Source of the DNA: Betaproteobacteria bacterium HGW-Betaproteobacteria-11
GTDB lineage: Bacteria; Pseudomonadota; Gammaproteobacteria; Burkholderiales; Rhodocyclaceae
Assembly: GCA_002842395.1 (NCBI GenBank)
Contig: PHCV01000009.1
Coordinates: 28,505-92,504, forward strand
Direction: 5' to 3'
DNA length: 64,000 nucleotides
Shown: piece after piece, positions 1 through 8,918 of the stretch
Position numbering within the stretch: position 1 is the first letter of the stretch
Layout: each line of letters starts with the position of its first letter
Translations under genes and position numbers: made by a program
The notes under the pieces: model-generated
What the model was told of the DNA's origin: nothing
Database searches by the model: none
What the model saw: only the letters and a program-made list of their open reading frames with translations

Positions 1-909
1 TTCGCTGCCGGAAAACTTGTGGCCGTCGAGCCGGCTCTGAAATTCGAGCACGGCATCCTGCGCACTGCCTTCCGCAGCGCGCAGCTTGGCCTTGACCAGC
101 TGGAACTCGAGCGAATCGGGCACCTGCCTGAAGTGCAGGCCCTGAATCCGGTTGCCGATGTCGGCCAGCCGTTCGGTGGTCAGCGGATGGGTGCGCAAAT
201 ACACCGGGGCGTTGTTTTCGTACAGCCGGCCGAACTTCTGCAGACGGCCGAAAAAGCTTTCCATGCCGCGCACGTCGTACCCCGAACGCTGCAGGAGTTG
301 CAGCCCGAGCCGGTCGGCCTCGCGCTCGAAATCGCGCGAGTAGTTGAGCTGGCTTTGAATCCCCGCCGCCTGACCGGCCAGGGCGGCACCCACGGCGACG
401 TCGGGATTGCTGCGCGCGGCCAGCACCGCCACCGCCAGCCCGACCAGGCCCGCGATCTGGCTCTGCCCCGACTTGTTGATCAGCCGCGCCAGGTGGTGCT
501 GGGTGACATGGGACATTTCGTGCGCCAGCACCGAGGCCAGCTCGGATTCCGATTCGGCGGCAAGGATCAGGCCGGTATGCACGCCGATGAAGCCACCGGG
601 CATGGCGAAGGCATTGAGCGTCATGTCATGCAGGGCGAAGAGCTCGAAACTCTGCCGCGATTCCGCGATTTGTGCGGCCAGCCGGTTGCCGAGCCGGTTG
701 AGATAGGCATTGACCTCTGGATCGCCCAACCAGGCGGGATCGCGGCGAATCTCGACCATCGCCTGCTCGCCGATGCGGCGCTCGATTGCCGGCGAGATCT
801 CGACCTGGGCCGCCTCGCCCAGATCGGGTAATCCCTCGCCCAGCGCCGGCACGGACAGCATCAGCCAAAGAGGAAGCAGCAGCGGACGAACGAGCATGGA
901 TGGGTTCAT
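1..909 (-). CDS. BepA/YfgC-like M48 metalloprotease, C-terminus cut by window edge
   Basis: Secreted zinc metalloprotease of the M48 BepA (YfgC) type, a periplasmic quality-control protease and chaperone for outer-membrane protein assembly. From the ATG at 909 the product has a hydrophobic signal peptide (about residues 6-24, PALG before the mature chain). The zinc motif HEMSH is at 130-134, inside the stretch [14 protein letters not shown], and FEREADRLG supplies the third zinc ligand. 303 codons are visible and the TPR C-terminus lies beyond position 1. It is divergent from moaC, with 48 bp between the two starts. Family assignment is firm; the exact orthologue is less certain because the C-terminal half is missing. 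Confidence 0.88.
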   Translation of the reverse strand, partial: MNPSMLVRPLLLPLWLMLSVPALGEGLPDLGEAAQVEISPAIERRIGEQAMVEIRRDPAWLGDPEVNAYLNRLGNRLAAQIAESRQSFELFALHDMTLNAFAMPGGFIGVHTGLILAAESESELASVLAHEMSHVTQHHLARLINKSGQSQIAGLVGLAVAVLAARSNPDVAVGAALAGQAAGIQSQLNYSRDFEREADRLGLQLLQRSGYDVRGMESFFGRLQKFGRLYENNAPVYLRTHPLTTERLADIGNRIQGLHFRQVPDSLEFQLVKAKLRAAEGSAQDAVLEFQSRLDGHKFSGSE

Positions 910-957
910 CCCGCTATGATAGCGGCTCCCGAAAAACCGGATGTGACACGATATTTC

Positions 958-1455
958 ATGAGTGCAGCAAACGAATCCCTCACCCACTTCAATGCCGCGG
1001 GCCAGGCGCACATGGTCGATGTCGGCGCCAAGCCCGAAACGGCCCGCGTCGCCCGCGTGCACGGCTGCATCCGCATGGCCCCGACCACCTTCGCGCTGAT
1101 CGCCGGCGGCGCGGCGAAGAAAGGCGACGTGCTGGGCATCGCCCGCATCGCCGCGATCCAGGGAGCCAAGCGCACCGCCGAGCTGATTCCGCTCTGCCAT
1201 CCGCTCGCCCTGACCCGTGTCGGCGTGGACTTCCGCCTCGATGCCGAAACGAGCCGCGTGCACATCGAGGTCACGGCGGAAACTGTTGGCCGCACCGGCG
1301 TCGAGATGGAGGCGCTGACCGCCGCCAGTGTCGGCCTGCTCACCATTTATGACATGTGTAAGGCAGTGGATCGCGGCATGGTGATCGAGGAAATCCACCT
1401 GCTGGAGAAAGCCGGCGGCAAGTCGGGGCACTGGCTCGCCGATGCCGTCCGCTGA
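958..1455 (+). CDS. moaC: Cyclic pyranopterin monophosphate synthase MoaC
   Basis: Converts the MoaA product into cyclic pyranopterin monophosphate in molybdenum cofactor synthesis. The 165-residue product has the family hallmarks MVDVGAK near the N-terminus, LIPLCHPL in the middle and [11 protein letters not shown] followed by YDMCKAVD near the C-terminus, and matches the usual length of about 160. An upstream in-frame ATG at 916 would add 14 residues unlike the family, so the ATG at 958 is preferred. The end overlaps ctaA by 14 bases, suggesting cotranscription. No other molybdopterin gene is in the window. Confidence 0.96.
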   Translation: MSAANESLTHFNAAGQAHMVDVGAKPETARVARVHGCIRMAPTTFALIAGGAAKKGDVLGIARIAAIQGAKRTAELIPLCHPLALTRVGVDFRLDAETSRVHIEVTAETVGRTGVEMEALTAASVGLLTIYDMCKAVDRGMVIEEIHLLEKAGGKSGHWLADAVR

Positions 1456-2515
1456 CCTCGCGCGACCCGCGCGCCGCGCCATCGCCCGCTGGCTGATGGC
1501 CTGCTGTGCGATGGTCTTCCTCACCCTGATCGTCGGCGGGGTGACGCGGCTCACCCACTCGGGGCTGTCGATCGTCGAATGGCAGCCGCTGATCGGCGCC
1601 CTTCCGCCGCTTTCCGAGGCCAACTGGCAGACGCTATTCGCCAAGTACCAGCAGACGCCGGAGTTCATCCTCCGTAACCACGACATGACGCTCGCCGGCT
1701 TCCAATCCATCTTCTGGTGGGAGTGGACGCACCGCCTGTCCGGCCGATTGATCGGCGCAGTCTTTCTCCTGCCCTATCTGTGGTTCCTCGTCCGCGGCCA
1801 ACTGCGCGGCCCACTGGCCTGGAAGGTGGCCGGCTTCTTCCTGCTCGGCGGCCTGCAGGGAGCGATGGGCTGGTACATGGTGAAGAGCGGGCTGGTCGAT
1901 GATCCGCGCGTGTCGCAGTACCGGCTGGCGGCGCACCTCGGCCTGGCTTTCCTGATCTTCGGCCTGATGGCATGGACCGCGCTTGGACTGTTCGAACCGC
2001 GCAGGCAAAAAATCGGCGCTGGCAAGGCGGCGAACGATGCGCGGCAAACCCGTACCCGCCGCTTCGGCGCGCTACTGATCGCCCTGGTTTTCCTGATGGC
2101 GCTCAGTGGCGCCCTGGTCGCCGGCATTCACGCGGGCCTGGCCTACAACACCTTCCCGCTGATGAACGGTCATCTTTTGCCGCCGGAAGCCTTTCTGCTC
2201 GATCCGCCGTGGCTGAATTTCTTCAGCAACATGGCGCTGGTGCAGTTCGATCATCGCCTGCTGGCCCTCCTGCTCCTGCTCCTCGTGCCCTGGTTCGCCG
2301 TCCGCGTCTGGCAAGACTTTCCCGCGGCACGCGCGCCGGCGCAGGTGCTCGCCGCCTGGCTGCTGGTCCAGCTCGGCCTCGGCGTCGGCACGCTGATGAT
2401 GCGCGTGCCGCTGCCGCTGGCGGCGGCGCACCAAGCCGGGGCGATGATCCTCTTCGCCCTGGTGATCTGGGTCAATCACGCGATACGGCGACAGCCGCAG
2501 CCGCCTCATTCGTAG
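1442..2515 (+). CDS. ctaA: Haem A synthase, CtaA/COX15 family
   Basis: Integral membrane enzyme that oxidises haem O to haem A for aa3-type terminal oxidases. The 357-residue protein has about eight hydrophobic segments and the conserved histidine-bearing stretches [29 protein letters not shown] and AAAHQAGA expected for haem binding. A variable loop (about residues 188-206) carries a copy of the dispersed element, read as KIGAGKAA. It starts inside the end of moaC and meets greB tail to tail with a 10-base overlap. It implies an aerobic respiratory chain with a haem A oxidase. Confidence 0.95.
   Translation: MPSADLARPARRAIARWLMACCAMVFLTLIVGGVTRLTHSGLSIVEWQPLIGALPPLSEANWQTLFAKYQQTPEFILRNHDMTLAGFQSIFWWEWTHRLSGRLIGAVFLLPYLWFLVRGQLRGPLAWKVAGFFLLGGLQGAMGWYMVKSGLVDDPRVSQYRLAAHLGLAFLIFGLMAWTALGLFEPRRQKIGAGKAANDARQTRTRRFGALLIALVFLMALSGALVAGIHAGLAYNTFPLMNGHLLPPEAFLLDPPWLNFFSNMALVQFDHRLLALLLLLLVPWFAVRVWQDFPAARAPAQVLAAWLLVQLGLGVGTLMMRVPLPLAAAHQAGAMILFALVIWVNHAIRRQPQPPHS
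2007..2030 (+). repeat. Dispersed A-run/GTCGGCG element, copy 1 (inside ctaA)
   Basis: Six A followed by TCGGCGCTGGC, matching the dispersed element with a few substitutions toward its 3' end (AAGGCGG for GAGACGG). In ctaA it is translated KIGAGKAA in a soluble loop. Confidence 0.65.
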
Positions 2516-3072
2516 CGGATGTCGACGATCTCCAGCTCGCGTACCCCGCCGGGACTCTCGAAGCGCACCAGGTCGCCCGCCCGCGCCTTGATCAGCGCCC
2601 GCGCCAGCGGCGAGATCCAGCTGATGTGCCCGGCGCCCGGTTCGGCTTCGTCGATGCCGACGATCCGATAGATCGCCTCGCCGCCGGCCTCGTCGCAGAC
2701 CACCACCGTGGCGCCGAAGAACACCTGGTCGCGGTTTTCCTGCCGCGCCGGGTCGACCACCACGGCCGATTCGAGACGCTTGGCAAGGAAACGGATGCGC
2801 CGGTCGATCTCGCGCAGGCGCTTCTTGCCATAGATGTAATCGCCATTTTCCGAGCGGTCGCCATTGCTCGCCGCCCAGGACACCACCTGCACCAGATTCG
2901 GCCGCTCGACCTTGACCAGGCGCTCGAATTCGGCACGCAGAGCGGCATGGCCGCGCGGCGTTACATAGTTGTTCGAACCGCCGGGCAGAGCGGGCGCAGC
3001 CTCGTCGACCTCATCTTCGTCGACCTCATCTTCGTCGGCGTCCTCGCTGTCACGGACGAAAGCCTTGTTCAT
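2506..3072 (-). CDS. greB: Transcription elongation factor GreB
   Basis: Secondary-channel factor that stimulates transcript cleavage in backtracked RNA polymerase. The 188-residue product has an acidic N-terminal extension rich in D/E (about residues 8-26), then the Gre coiled coil (YVTPRGHAAL, with the basic stretch YIYGKKRLREIDRRI typical of GreB) and the C-terminal FKBP-like domain with GHISWISPLARALI. The basic KKRLREIDRR patch and length favour GreB over GreA. The acidic extension is longer than in E. coli GreB. ATGA overlap with the M48 gene upstream suggests coexpression. Confidence 0.93.
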   Translation of the reverse strand: MNKAFVRDSEDADEDEVDEDEVDEAAPALPGGSNNYVTPRGHAALRAEFERLVKVERPNLVQVVSWAASNGDRSENGDYIYGKKRLREIDRRIRFLAKRLESAVVVDPARQENRDQVFFGATVVVCDEAGGEAIYRIVGIDEAEPGAGHISWISPLARALIKARAGDLVRFESPGGVRELEIVDIRYE

Positions 3073-4040
3073 CGCCGCTTCGCCTCCGCCGCACGCGCCG
3101 CCTTCGCTGCCGCGTAGAGCGGCACCACCTCGGGCAGATGGCGTTCGATGTCGCGCACCCGGTTGTCACCCGCCGGGTGGGTGGACAGGAACTCCGGCGG
3201 CGCACCCTTGTTGGCCGCCATCATCTTCTGCCACAGAGAAATCCCTGCGCGCGGATCGAAGCCGGCGCGGGCGGCGAGATCGAGGCCGACCAGATCGGCC
3301 TCGTTTTCATCGCTGCGCGAAAATTTCAGATTCAGCAGATCGCCGCCGAAACGGAAGGCGCCGGCATACCGGCCACCACCGATCAGTTCGCCGAGCAGGC
3401 TGGCACCCAGCTGGGTCAGGCCGCTCTTGGCCATCCGTTCGCGGGCATGTTCGCGCAGGGCATGGGCGATCTCGTGGCCGAGCACCACGGCCAGCTCGTC
3501 ATCGCTGAGCTTGAGGCCATCGCTAAGGCCGGTGAACACCGCGATCTTGCCGCCCGGCATGCAAAAAGCATTGACCTGCTTCGATCCGATCAGATTCACT
3601 TCCCACCGCCATTCCCCGACGCGCGGATTGAAGCGACCGGCAAAGGGAATCAGCCGGCCGGCAATCGCACGCAGGCGCACGACCTGCGGATGCCGCTCGG
3701 GCGCCAGGGCCCCCTTGGCCGCGGCCTGCTGCTTCAACTGCTCGTACTCGAGCGTGGCCTGCTGTTCGAGCTCGCCGGCCGGCACCAGGTTGCGCAGCGC
3801 CGAGGGCTTGCCGACATCGATGCCTTCAGCATGCGCCGGCAGGGCGCACAGGATGCCCCCATGGAACAAGATCAAGCAACAGGAAATTATTTTTACCGTG
3901 GAGTATCCACAGCCGCGCCCCGTGGTATCGAGCGTAGCGAGCAAGCCGCCTCCCCCGCCCCGGAGCGGGGGTTGGGGAGAGGGGGGCCTGAAAAAGGTTC
4001 GGATCACCGAGGCTCCGGTCATCATCATTTCCAGAGCCAT
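3069..4040 (-). CDS. M48 family metalloprotease with uncertain N-terminus
   Basis: Zinc metalloprotease of the M48 (Oma1/YcaL-like) family. In the 323-residue reading the zinc motif HEIAH is at 189-193 and the third ligand is in DENEADLVGLDL. A signal-like segment (about residues 49-72, ending ALPAHA) lies well inside the frame. The first 45 residues are unusual: residues 19-35 are encoded by a GC-rich repeat (3951-3988) and look like translated non-coding DNA. No ATG or GTG lies near the signal peptide, so the true start may be the ATG at 4040 (after AAGGCG) or a TTG close to the signal. ATGA junction with greB downstream. Confidence 0.8.
   Translation of the reverse strand: MALEMMMTGASVIRTFFRPPSPQPPLRGGGGGLLATLDTTGRGCGYSTVKIISCCLILFHGGILCALPAHAEGIDVGKPSALRNLVPAGELEQQATLEYEQLKQQAAAKGALAPERHPQVVRLRAIAGRLIPFAGRFNPRVGEWRWEVNLIGSKQVNAFCMPGGKIAVFTGLSDGLKLSDDELAVVLGHEIAHALREHARERMAKSGLTQLGASLLGELIGGGRYAGAFRFGGDLLNLKFSRSDENEADLVGLDLAARAGFDPRAGISLWQKMMAANKGAPPEFLSTHPAGDNRVRDIERHLPEVVPLYAAAKAARAAEAKRR
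3951..3988. repeat. GC-rich hairpin repeat, GGGGTTGGGG type
   Basis: CCCCCGCCCCGG pairs with GCGGGGG and is followed by TTGGGGAGAGGGGGG. A related G-rich tract with GGGGGTTGGGG occurs at 62653-62685. It overlaps the 5' end of the M48 reading frame and probably did not originate as coding sequence. Confidence 0.6.
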
Positions 4041-4065
4041 AACGATCGCCTTGGGATGATGGTGT

Positions 4066-4965
4066 TCACTCGCCTTCTCCGCCCAGCGCCTCGATCAGTT
4101 CGGCGACCAACAGCGCCAGTTCGCCACTCATCAGGACGAAATCCGCGGCGAACAGGTCATCGCTTCCCTCGGCCTGACGTTCGGCCTCTTCCTTGAGCAG
4201 GTCGAGAAAGGCCAGCCGCTTGATCTGCAACTGCTCGGTAAGGACGAAGGAAATCCGGTCGTTCCAGGTCAACGCCAGGCGTGTCGCCGTCTTGCCGGCG
4301 GCGATGTGGGCGCGTATCTCGTCACTATCGAGACCATGGCGGACATAGCGCACGGCCGCGCGCTCTTCGGTCGCGGCGCGCAATTCGCAATCGCGGTCGA
4401 TGCTGAAGCTGCCCGGCGCATCGCCTGCGGCCAGCCACCGGGTCAGCGCCGTGGCGGGCGTCAGCCGGGTTTTCAATAACGTCAGCGGCAGCTCGCCGAG
4501 CGCGAGCTTGAGCTGTTCGATGACCTCGTCGGCTCGCGCGCTGGACGCCGCATCGACCACCAGCAGACGATGCACGGGATCGATCCAGACGTAGGTCAGG
4601 CTGCGCTTGACGAAGGCGCGGGGCAAGAGTTCCTGCTCGATCTGCTCGAAGATCTCGCGCAACTGCTTGCGGCCCGGGCGGTAGCCTTGCGCCGCCTCGA
4701 TCTCGGCCGTCCTGGCCTGCGCGTACTGGCGCACCACGGCGGGTGGCAGCAGCTTCTGCTCGATGCCCAGGGCGATCAGTTGCTGGCCCTGCTGGGCAAA
4801 CACCGGCTCGCCTTCGATGCCGCGTGGCGGCACCCAGCCGCGGGCGACGCGGTCGCTGGCACCACAACCTTGAAACGCCTTGCGTGTCAGTTTTTCGGCC
4901 AGCACCTCGCCAGTCAGGTTCCAGGCGTCGGTCAGACGAAAGAGTTGCAGATTACGAAACCACAT
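4066..4965 (-). CDS. rdgC: Recombination-associated protein RdgC
   Basis: Nucleoid-associated, ring-forming DNA-binding protein that modulates RecA. The 299-residue product begins MWFRNLQLFRL and contains FQGCGASDRVARGWVPPRG and the central GYRPGRKQLREI, all diagnostic of RdgC, and has the family length (about 300). It sits 25 bases upstream of the M48 gene on the same strand and follows the decarboxylase after a 72-base gap that holds a copy of the dispersed element. Assignment is secure. Confidence 0.96.
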   Translation of the reverse strand: MWFRNLQLFRLTDAWNLTGEVLAEKLTRKAFQGCGASDRVARGWVPPRGIEGEPVFAQQGQQLIALGIEQKLLPPAVVRQYAQARTAEIEAAQGYRPGRKQLREIFEQIEQELLPRAFVKRSLTYVWIDPVHRLLVVDAASSARADEVIEQLKLALGELPLTLLKTRLTPATALTRWLAAGDAPGSFSIDRDCELRAATEERAAVRYVRHGLDSDEIRAHIAAGKTATRLALTWNDRISFVLTEQLQIKRLAFLDLLKEEAERQAEGSDDLFAADFVLMSGELALLVAELIEALGGEGE

Positions 4966-5007
4966 GGGCAGGCACTCGATTCAGAGGGTAAATTTTGGCG
5001 GCGTCTC

Positions 5008-5032
5008 GCCGTCTCGCCAACGCCGACTTTTT
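5008..5032 (-). repeat. Dispersed A-run/GTCGGCG element, copy 2 (intergenic)
   Basis: On the minus strand: five A, then GTCGGCGTTGGCGAGACGG. The 3' part is extended by a second tandem GCGAGAC unit (5001-5010), the only copy with such a duplication. It lies between the stop codon of the decarboxylase (5038) and rdgC. Confidence 0.8.
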
Positions 5033-5037
5033 CAGGA

Positions 5038-7278
5038 TCAGGCGCGCACGCAATCGACGTAATAGCGCACGCTGCCGCTCTGGGCATCCTTGACCAGACC
5101 GTGGATATCGGTCTCGAAACCAGGGAAGCGTTCGTTGAAATCGCGGGCGAACTTGAGGTAGCGGACGATGGTGGCGTTGAACTGCTCGCCCGGAATCAGC
5201 AGGGGAATGCCCGGCGGATAGGGAGTGAGCAGCACGGCGGTGACGCGGCCTTCGAGGTCGTCGATGGCGACGCGATCGATCTGCCGATGCGCCATGCGGG
5301 CGAAGGCATCGGCTGGTCGCATCGCCGGCACCATGGTCGACAGATACATCTCGGTGGTCAGCCGGGCGATGTCGTTGGCCTTGTAGACGGCATGAATCTG
5401 GTCGCACAAATCGCGCAGGCCGACCCGTTCGTAGCGCGGCTGTCTGGCGACGAACTCGGGCAGCACCTTCCACAGCGGATGGTTGCGGTCGTAGTCGTCC
5501 TTGAACTGCTGCAGCGCGGTGACCAGCGTGTTCCAGCGCCCCTTGGTGATGCCGATGGTGAACATGATGAAGAAGGAATACAGTCCGCACTTCTCGACGA
5601 TCACGCCATGCTCGGCCAGATAGCGGGTGACGATGGCGGCGGGAATGCCGAGCTGGTCGGCAAAATCGCCATCGACATCGAGCCCCGGCGTGATCACCGT
5701 GGCCTTGATCGGATCGAGCAGGTTGAAGCCCTCGGCCAGGTCGCCGAACCCGTGCCAGCGCGCGCCGGCCTTGAGCATCCAGGCCTCGCGCTCCTCGATG
5801 CCTTCTTCGGACAGGTCGTCCGGCCCCCAGACCTTAAACCACCAGTCGGCGCCCCATTCGACATCGACCTTGCGCATCGCCCGGCGAAAATCCAGCGCCT
5901 CGGCGATCGATTCGCCGACCAGCGCCGTGCCGCCCGGCGCCTCCATCATCGCCGCCGCCACGTCGCAGGAGGCGATGATGGCGTACTGCGGCGAGGTCGA
6001 GGTGTGCATCAGGTACGCCTCGTTGAACACGTCCTGATCGAGCTTGTTGTTCTCGGCGTCCTGCACCAGGATCTGCGAGGCCTGGGAAAGGCCGGCCAGC
6101 AGCTTGTGCGTCGATTGCGTGGAGAACACCATCGACTCCTTGCAGCGCGGACGATCGGCGCCGATGGCGTGGTAGTCGCCGTAGAAATCGTGAAACGCCG
6201 CGTGCGGCAGCCAGGCCTCGTCGAAATGCAGCGTATCGATGTGGCCGTCGAGCATCTGCTTGATGTCCTCGACGTTGTAAAGAATGCCGTCGTAGGTACT
6301 CTGGGTGATGGTCAGCACCCGGGGCTTCACCTTCTTGTCGGTGACGAAGGGATTGGCGGCGATCTTCTTCTGGATGTTCTCCCAAAGGAATTCCTCGCGC
6401 GGGATCGGGCCGATGATGCCGTAGTGGTTGCGTGTCGGCATCAGGAACACCGGAATCGCGCCGGTCATCATGATCGCGTGCAGGATCGACTTGTGGCAGT
6501 TGCGATCGACCACCACCACGTCGCCCGGCGCCACCGTCGAATGCCAAACGATCTTGTTCGAGGTCGAGGTGCCGTTGGTGACGAAGAACAGGTGATCGGC
6601 GTTGAAGATGCGCGCCGCGTTGCGCTCGCTGGCGGCCACCGGGCCGGTGTGATCGAGCAGTTGCCCCAGCTCGTCGACCGCATTGCAGACGTCCGCGCGC
6701 AGCATGTTCTCGCCGAAGAACTGGTGGAACATCTGTCCCACCGGGCTTTTGAGGAAGGCGACGCCGCCCGAGTGGCCGGGGCAATGCCAGGAATAGGAAC
6801 CATCGCCGGCGTAATGCACCAGCGCGCGAAAGAACGGCGGCGGCAGCGAATCGAGATAGCTCTTCGCCTCGCGCACCACATGCCGGGCGATGAATTCCGG
6901 CGTGTCCTCGTACATGTGGATGAAGCCGTGCAGCTCGCGCAGGATGTCGTTCGGAATATGCCGGCTGGTGCGCGTCTCGCCGTGCAGGAAGATCGGAATC
7001 TCGGCGTTCTTGAAGCGAATCTCCTCGACGAAGGCACGCAGCTCGGCGATGGTTTCCTCGCCCTCGTTGGCCAGTTCCTCGTCATCCACCGAGAGGATGA
7101 AGGCCGAGGCGCGGCTCTGCTGCTGCGCGAACGAAGACAGATCGCCGTAGCTGGTGACCCCCAGCACGTCCATCCCTTCCTTCTCGATCGCCCCGGCCAG
7201 GGCGCGGATGCCGAGCCCGGACGCATTCTCGGAACGGAAGTCTTCGTCGATGATGATGATCGGAAAATGGAATTTCAT
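5038..7278 (-). CDS. Biodegradative-type arginine/lysine/ornithine decarboxylase
   Basis: PLP-dependent fold-type I decarboxylase. The 746-residue product has the three-domain layout of the inducible family: response-regulator-like wing domain (1-130), PLP core and C-terminal domain. The PLP lysine is K392 in STQSTHKLLAG, preceded by HFDEAW at 351-356, and HCPGHSGG lies near 165-172. Start chosen at 7278 because MKFHFPIIIIDE matches the family; the frame continues 15 codons upstream without homology. Which amino acid it decarboxylates cannot be told from the sequence. It follows a small gene and dcd on the same strand. Confidence 0.9.
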   Translation of the reverse strand: MKFHFPIIIIDEDFRSENASGLGIRALAGAIEKEGMDVLGVTSYGDLSSFAQQQSRASAFILSVDDEELANEGEETIAELRAFVEEIRFKNAEIPIFLHGETRTSRHIPNDILRELHGFIHMYEDTPEFIARHVVREAKSYLDSLPPPFFRALVHYAGDGSYSWHCPGHSGGVAFLKSPVGQMFHQFFGENMLRADVCNAVDELGQLLDHTGPVAASERNAARIFNADHLFFVTNGTSTSNKIVWHSTVAPGDVVVVDRNCHKSILHAIMMTGAIPVFLMPTRNHYGIIGPIPREEFLWENIQKKIAANPFVTDKKVKPRVLTITQSTYDGILYNVEDIKQMLDGHIDTLHFDEAWLPHAAFHDFYGDYHAIGADRPRCKESMVFSTQSTHKLLAGLSQASQILVQDAENNKLDQDVFNEAYLMHTSTSPQYAIIASCDVAAAMMEAPGGTALVGESIAEALDFRRAMRKVDVEWGADWWFKVWGPDDLSEEGIEEREAWMLKAGARWHGFGDLAEGFNLLDPIKATVITPGLDVDGDFADQLGIPAAIVTRYLAEHGVIVEKCGLYSFFIMFTIGITKGRWNTLVTALQQFKDDYDRNHPLWKVLPEFVARQPRYERVGLRDLCDQIHAVYKANDIARLTTEMYLSTMVPAMRPADAFARMAHRQIDRVAIDDLEGRVTAVLLTPYPPGIPLLIPGEQFNATIVRYLKFARDFNERFPGFETDIHGLVKDAQSGSVRYYVDCVRA

Positions 7279-7338
7279 GATTGTCCACCCAACGTGGCAG
7301 GAAGAAAAGCGAACAGCGGGCACCGACGGGACGTCGCG

Positions 7339-7569
7339 CTACCTGCGTCCGGCGTAGGGATTGACCAGCCCGGCCATCAACTCGACCAGCGCCTCGCGCA
7401 CCTGCTGCTCATCGCAACCCATCAGCACGGCGTCTTCAAAGGCATCCTGGGCGAACTGGCGGAGCTCGGCGAAATTCTCGCGCATCACCTTGTTCTTTTC
7501 GAAGCAGGCGATGATGCCGCCTTCGGCATCGCGCCAGACGATGGCATCGGGATCGGGATCGGGGGCCAT
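7339..7569 (-). CDS. Small conserved hypothetical protein
   Basis: A 76-residue soluble protein, acidic at the N-terminus (MAPDPDPD) and predicted helical afterwards (FAELRQFAQDAFEDAVLMG). It starts 3 bases after the dcd stop and ends 60 bases before the decarboxylase start, so it fits one transcription unit. I cannot name a family. Position, codon use and the tight junction with dcd support it being real. Confidence 0.6.
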   Translation of the reverse strand: MAPDPDPDAIVWRDAEGGIIACFEKNKVMRENFAELRQFAQDAFEDAVLMGCDEQQVREALVELMAGLVNPYAGRR

Positions 7570-7572
7570 GGC

Positions 7573-8139
7573 TCAGATCTTCGGCAGGGTCACGCCGACC
7601 TGCCCCTGGTACTTGCCGCCGCGATCCTTGTACGAGGTTTCGCAGACCTCGTCGGATTCGAAGAACAGCACCTGGGCGCAGCCTTCGCCGGCGTAGATTT
7701 TCGCCGGCAACGGCGTCGTGTTGGAAAACTCCAGCGTCACATAACCCTCCCATTCCGGTTCGAAGGGCGTCACATTGACGATGATGCCGCAGCGCGCATA
7801 GGTGCTCTTGCCGAGGCAGACGGTGAGCACGTTGCGCGGAATGCGGAAGTATTCCATGGTGCGCGCCAGGGCGAACGAGTTGGGCGGAATGATGCAATGG
7901 TCGCCATCCATCTCGACGAACGAATTCGGGTCGAAATTCTTCGGATCGACGATCGTCGAGTAGATGTTGGTAAACACCCGGAATTCGCGCGAGCAACGGA
8001 TGTCGTAGCCATAGCTCGAGGTGCCGTAGGAAACGATCTTGTGGCCATCGACCTCGCGCACCAGGCCGGGCTCGAACGGCTCGATCATGCCGTGCTGCTC
8101 GGCCATGCGGCGGATCCACTTGTCGGATTTGATGCTCAT
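7573..8139 (-). CDS. dcd: dCTP deaminase
   Basis: Deaminates dCTP to dUTP, feeding dTTP synthesis. The 188-residue protein carries the conserved [16 protein letters not shown] block, [19 protein letters not shown], the catalytic region [21 protein letters not shown] and the C-terminal loop GGKYQGQVG that closes over the nucleotide. Length equals the E. coli trimeric enzyme. It heads a minus-strand group with the small gene and the decarboxylase. Confidence 0.97.
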   Translation of the reverse strand: MSIKSDKWIRRMAEQHGMIEPFEPGLVREVDGHKIVSYGTSSYGYDIRCSREFRVFTNIYSTIVDPKNFDPNSFVEMDGDHCIIPPNSFALARTMEYFRIPRNVLTVCLGKSTYARCGIIVNVTPFEPEWEGYVTLEFSNTTPLPAKIYAGEGCAQVLFFESDEVCETSYKDRGGKYQGQVGVTLPKI

Positions 8140-8226
8140 TGTCGCGCCTCTGCTAAAAGTTTTCGCCGCTGGCCTGGCATTTCACCGGCGGACACCGGCG
8201 CGAAGTATAAGGTTTTTCAGCGGTTT

Positions 8227-8901
8227 TCAGCCCAGCAGCGCAGCCAGTGCCGCCACCCCGACGGCGGGCGCGGCGCGGGCAACGGTCAGCACCGGCACGC
8301 CGCCGACATGCCGCCGCAGACTCTCCGCGCTGGCCGCGAGCGATACCGGCGTGCCGGGCGACTCGTTGACCATGATCGCCGTCACGCCAACGCCGACTTT
8401 TTCCAGTGCCGCCCATGCGCTCAGCGTGTGGCTCAGGCTACCCAGGTAGCTGCCGGCCAGCAGCACGCAGGGCAGGCCGCTGGCCGCGATCCAGTCGCGC
8501 ACCGTGTGCGTTTCGTCGAGCGGCGCCATCGCCCCGCCGACACCCTCGACCAGCACCGGCATCTCGCCCACTGTCTCTCCCGCTGCCCGGCGCGTGAAGT
8601 CGACCAGCGCCGCGAAATCGATCCGTCGCCCCTCGATCCCGGCCGCCATGTCGGGCGAAAGCGGCGCGGCGAAGCGCCAGGGCGCAATGGCATCGAGCGT
8701 CGCCATGGCAAGCGGCCGCCCCAGCGCCTGCAGAATCCGCCCTGCATCGCTCGCCGCGGCTTGCGCCGGGTCGAAGCCGGAGAGCACCGGCTTGAAGGCC
8801 TGCGGCCGCAGGCCAAGGGTGCGCCAGTGGGCGATCAGCGCACAGGTGAGCCAGGTCTTGCCGATGTCGGTGCCGGTGGCAGTGATGAAATGGGCGCGCA
8901 T
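8227..8901 (-). CDS. bioD: Dethiobiotin synthetase BioD
   Basis: ATP-dependent ureido-ring closure converting DAPA to dethiobiotin. The 224-residue product begins MRAHFITATGTDIGKTW; the GTDIGKT P-loop and the VEGVGGAMAPLD block are diagnostic. ATG at 8901 is chosen because the homology begins there, although the frame stays open far upstream antiparallel to nothing conserved. A copy of the dispersed element (8378-8402) is translated EKVGVGVTA in a late strand. It lies 17 bases after pepN, away from bioA (13.2 kb) and bioFHC (29 kb). Confidence 0.95.
   Translation of the reverse strand: MRAHFITATGTDIGKTWLTCALIAHWRTLGLRPQAFKPVLSGFDPAQAAASDAGRILQALGRPLAMATLDAIAPWRFAAPLSPDMAAGIEGRRIDFAALVDFTRRAAGETVGEMPVLVEGVGGAMAPLDETHTVRDWIAASGLPCVLLAGSYLGSLSHTLSAWAALEKVGVGVTAIMVNESPGTPVSLAASAESLRRHVGGVPVLTVARAAPAVGVAALAALLG
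8378..8402 (-). repeat. Dispersed A-run/GTCGGCG element, copy 3 (inside bioD)
   Basis: On the minus strand: A-run then GTCGGCGTTGGCGTGACGG. Reads KVGVGVTA in BioD. Confidence 0.8.
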
Positions 8902-8918
8902 GAGCCACCAAGGAGCCG

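Noticed and set aside
3951..3988. GC-rich hairpin as an intrinsic terminator between rdgC and the M48 gene
   Set aside because: No T-run follows in the direction of transcription and both genes are on the same strand with close spacing; it looks like a repeat rather than a terminator.
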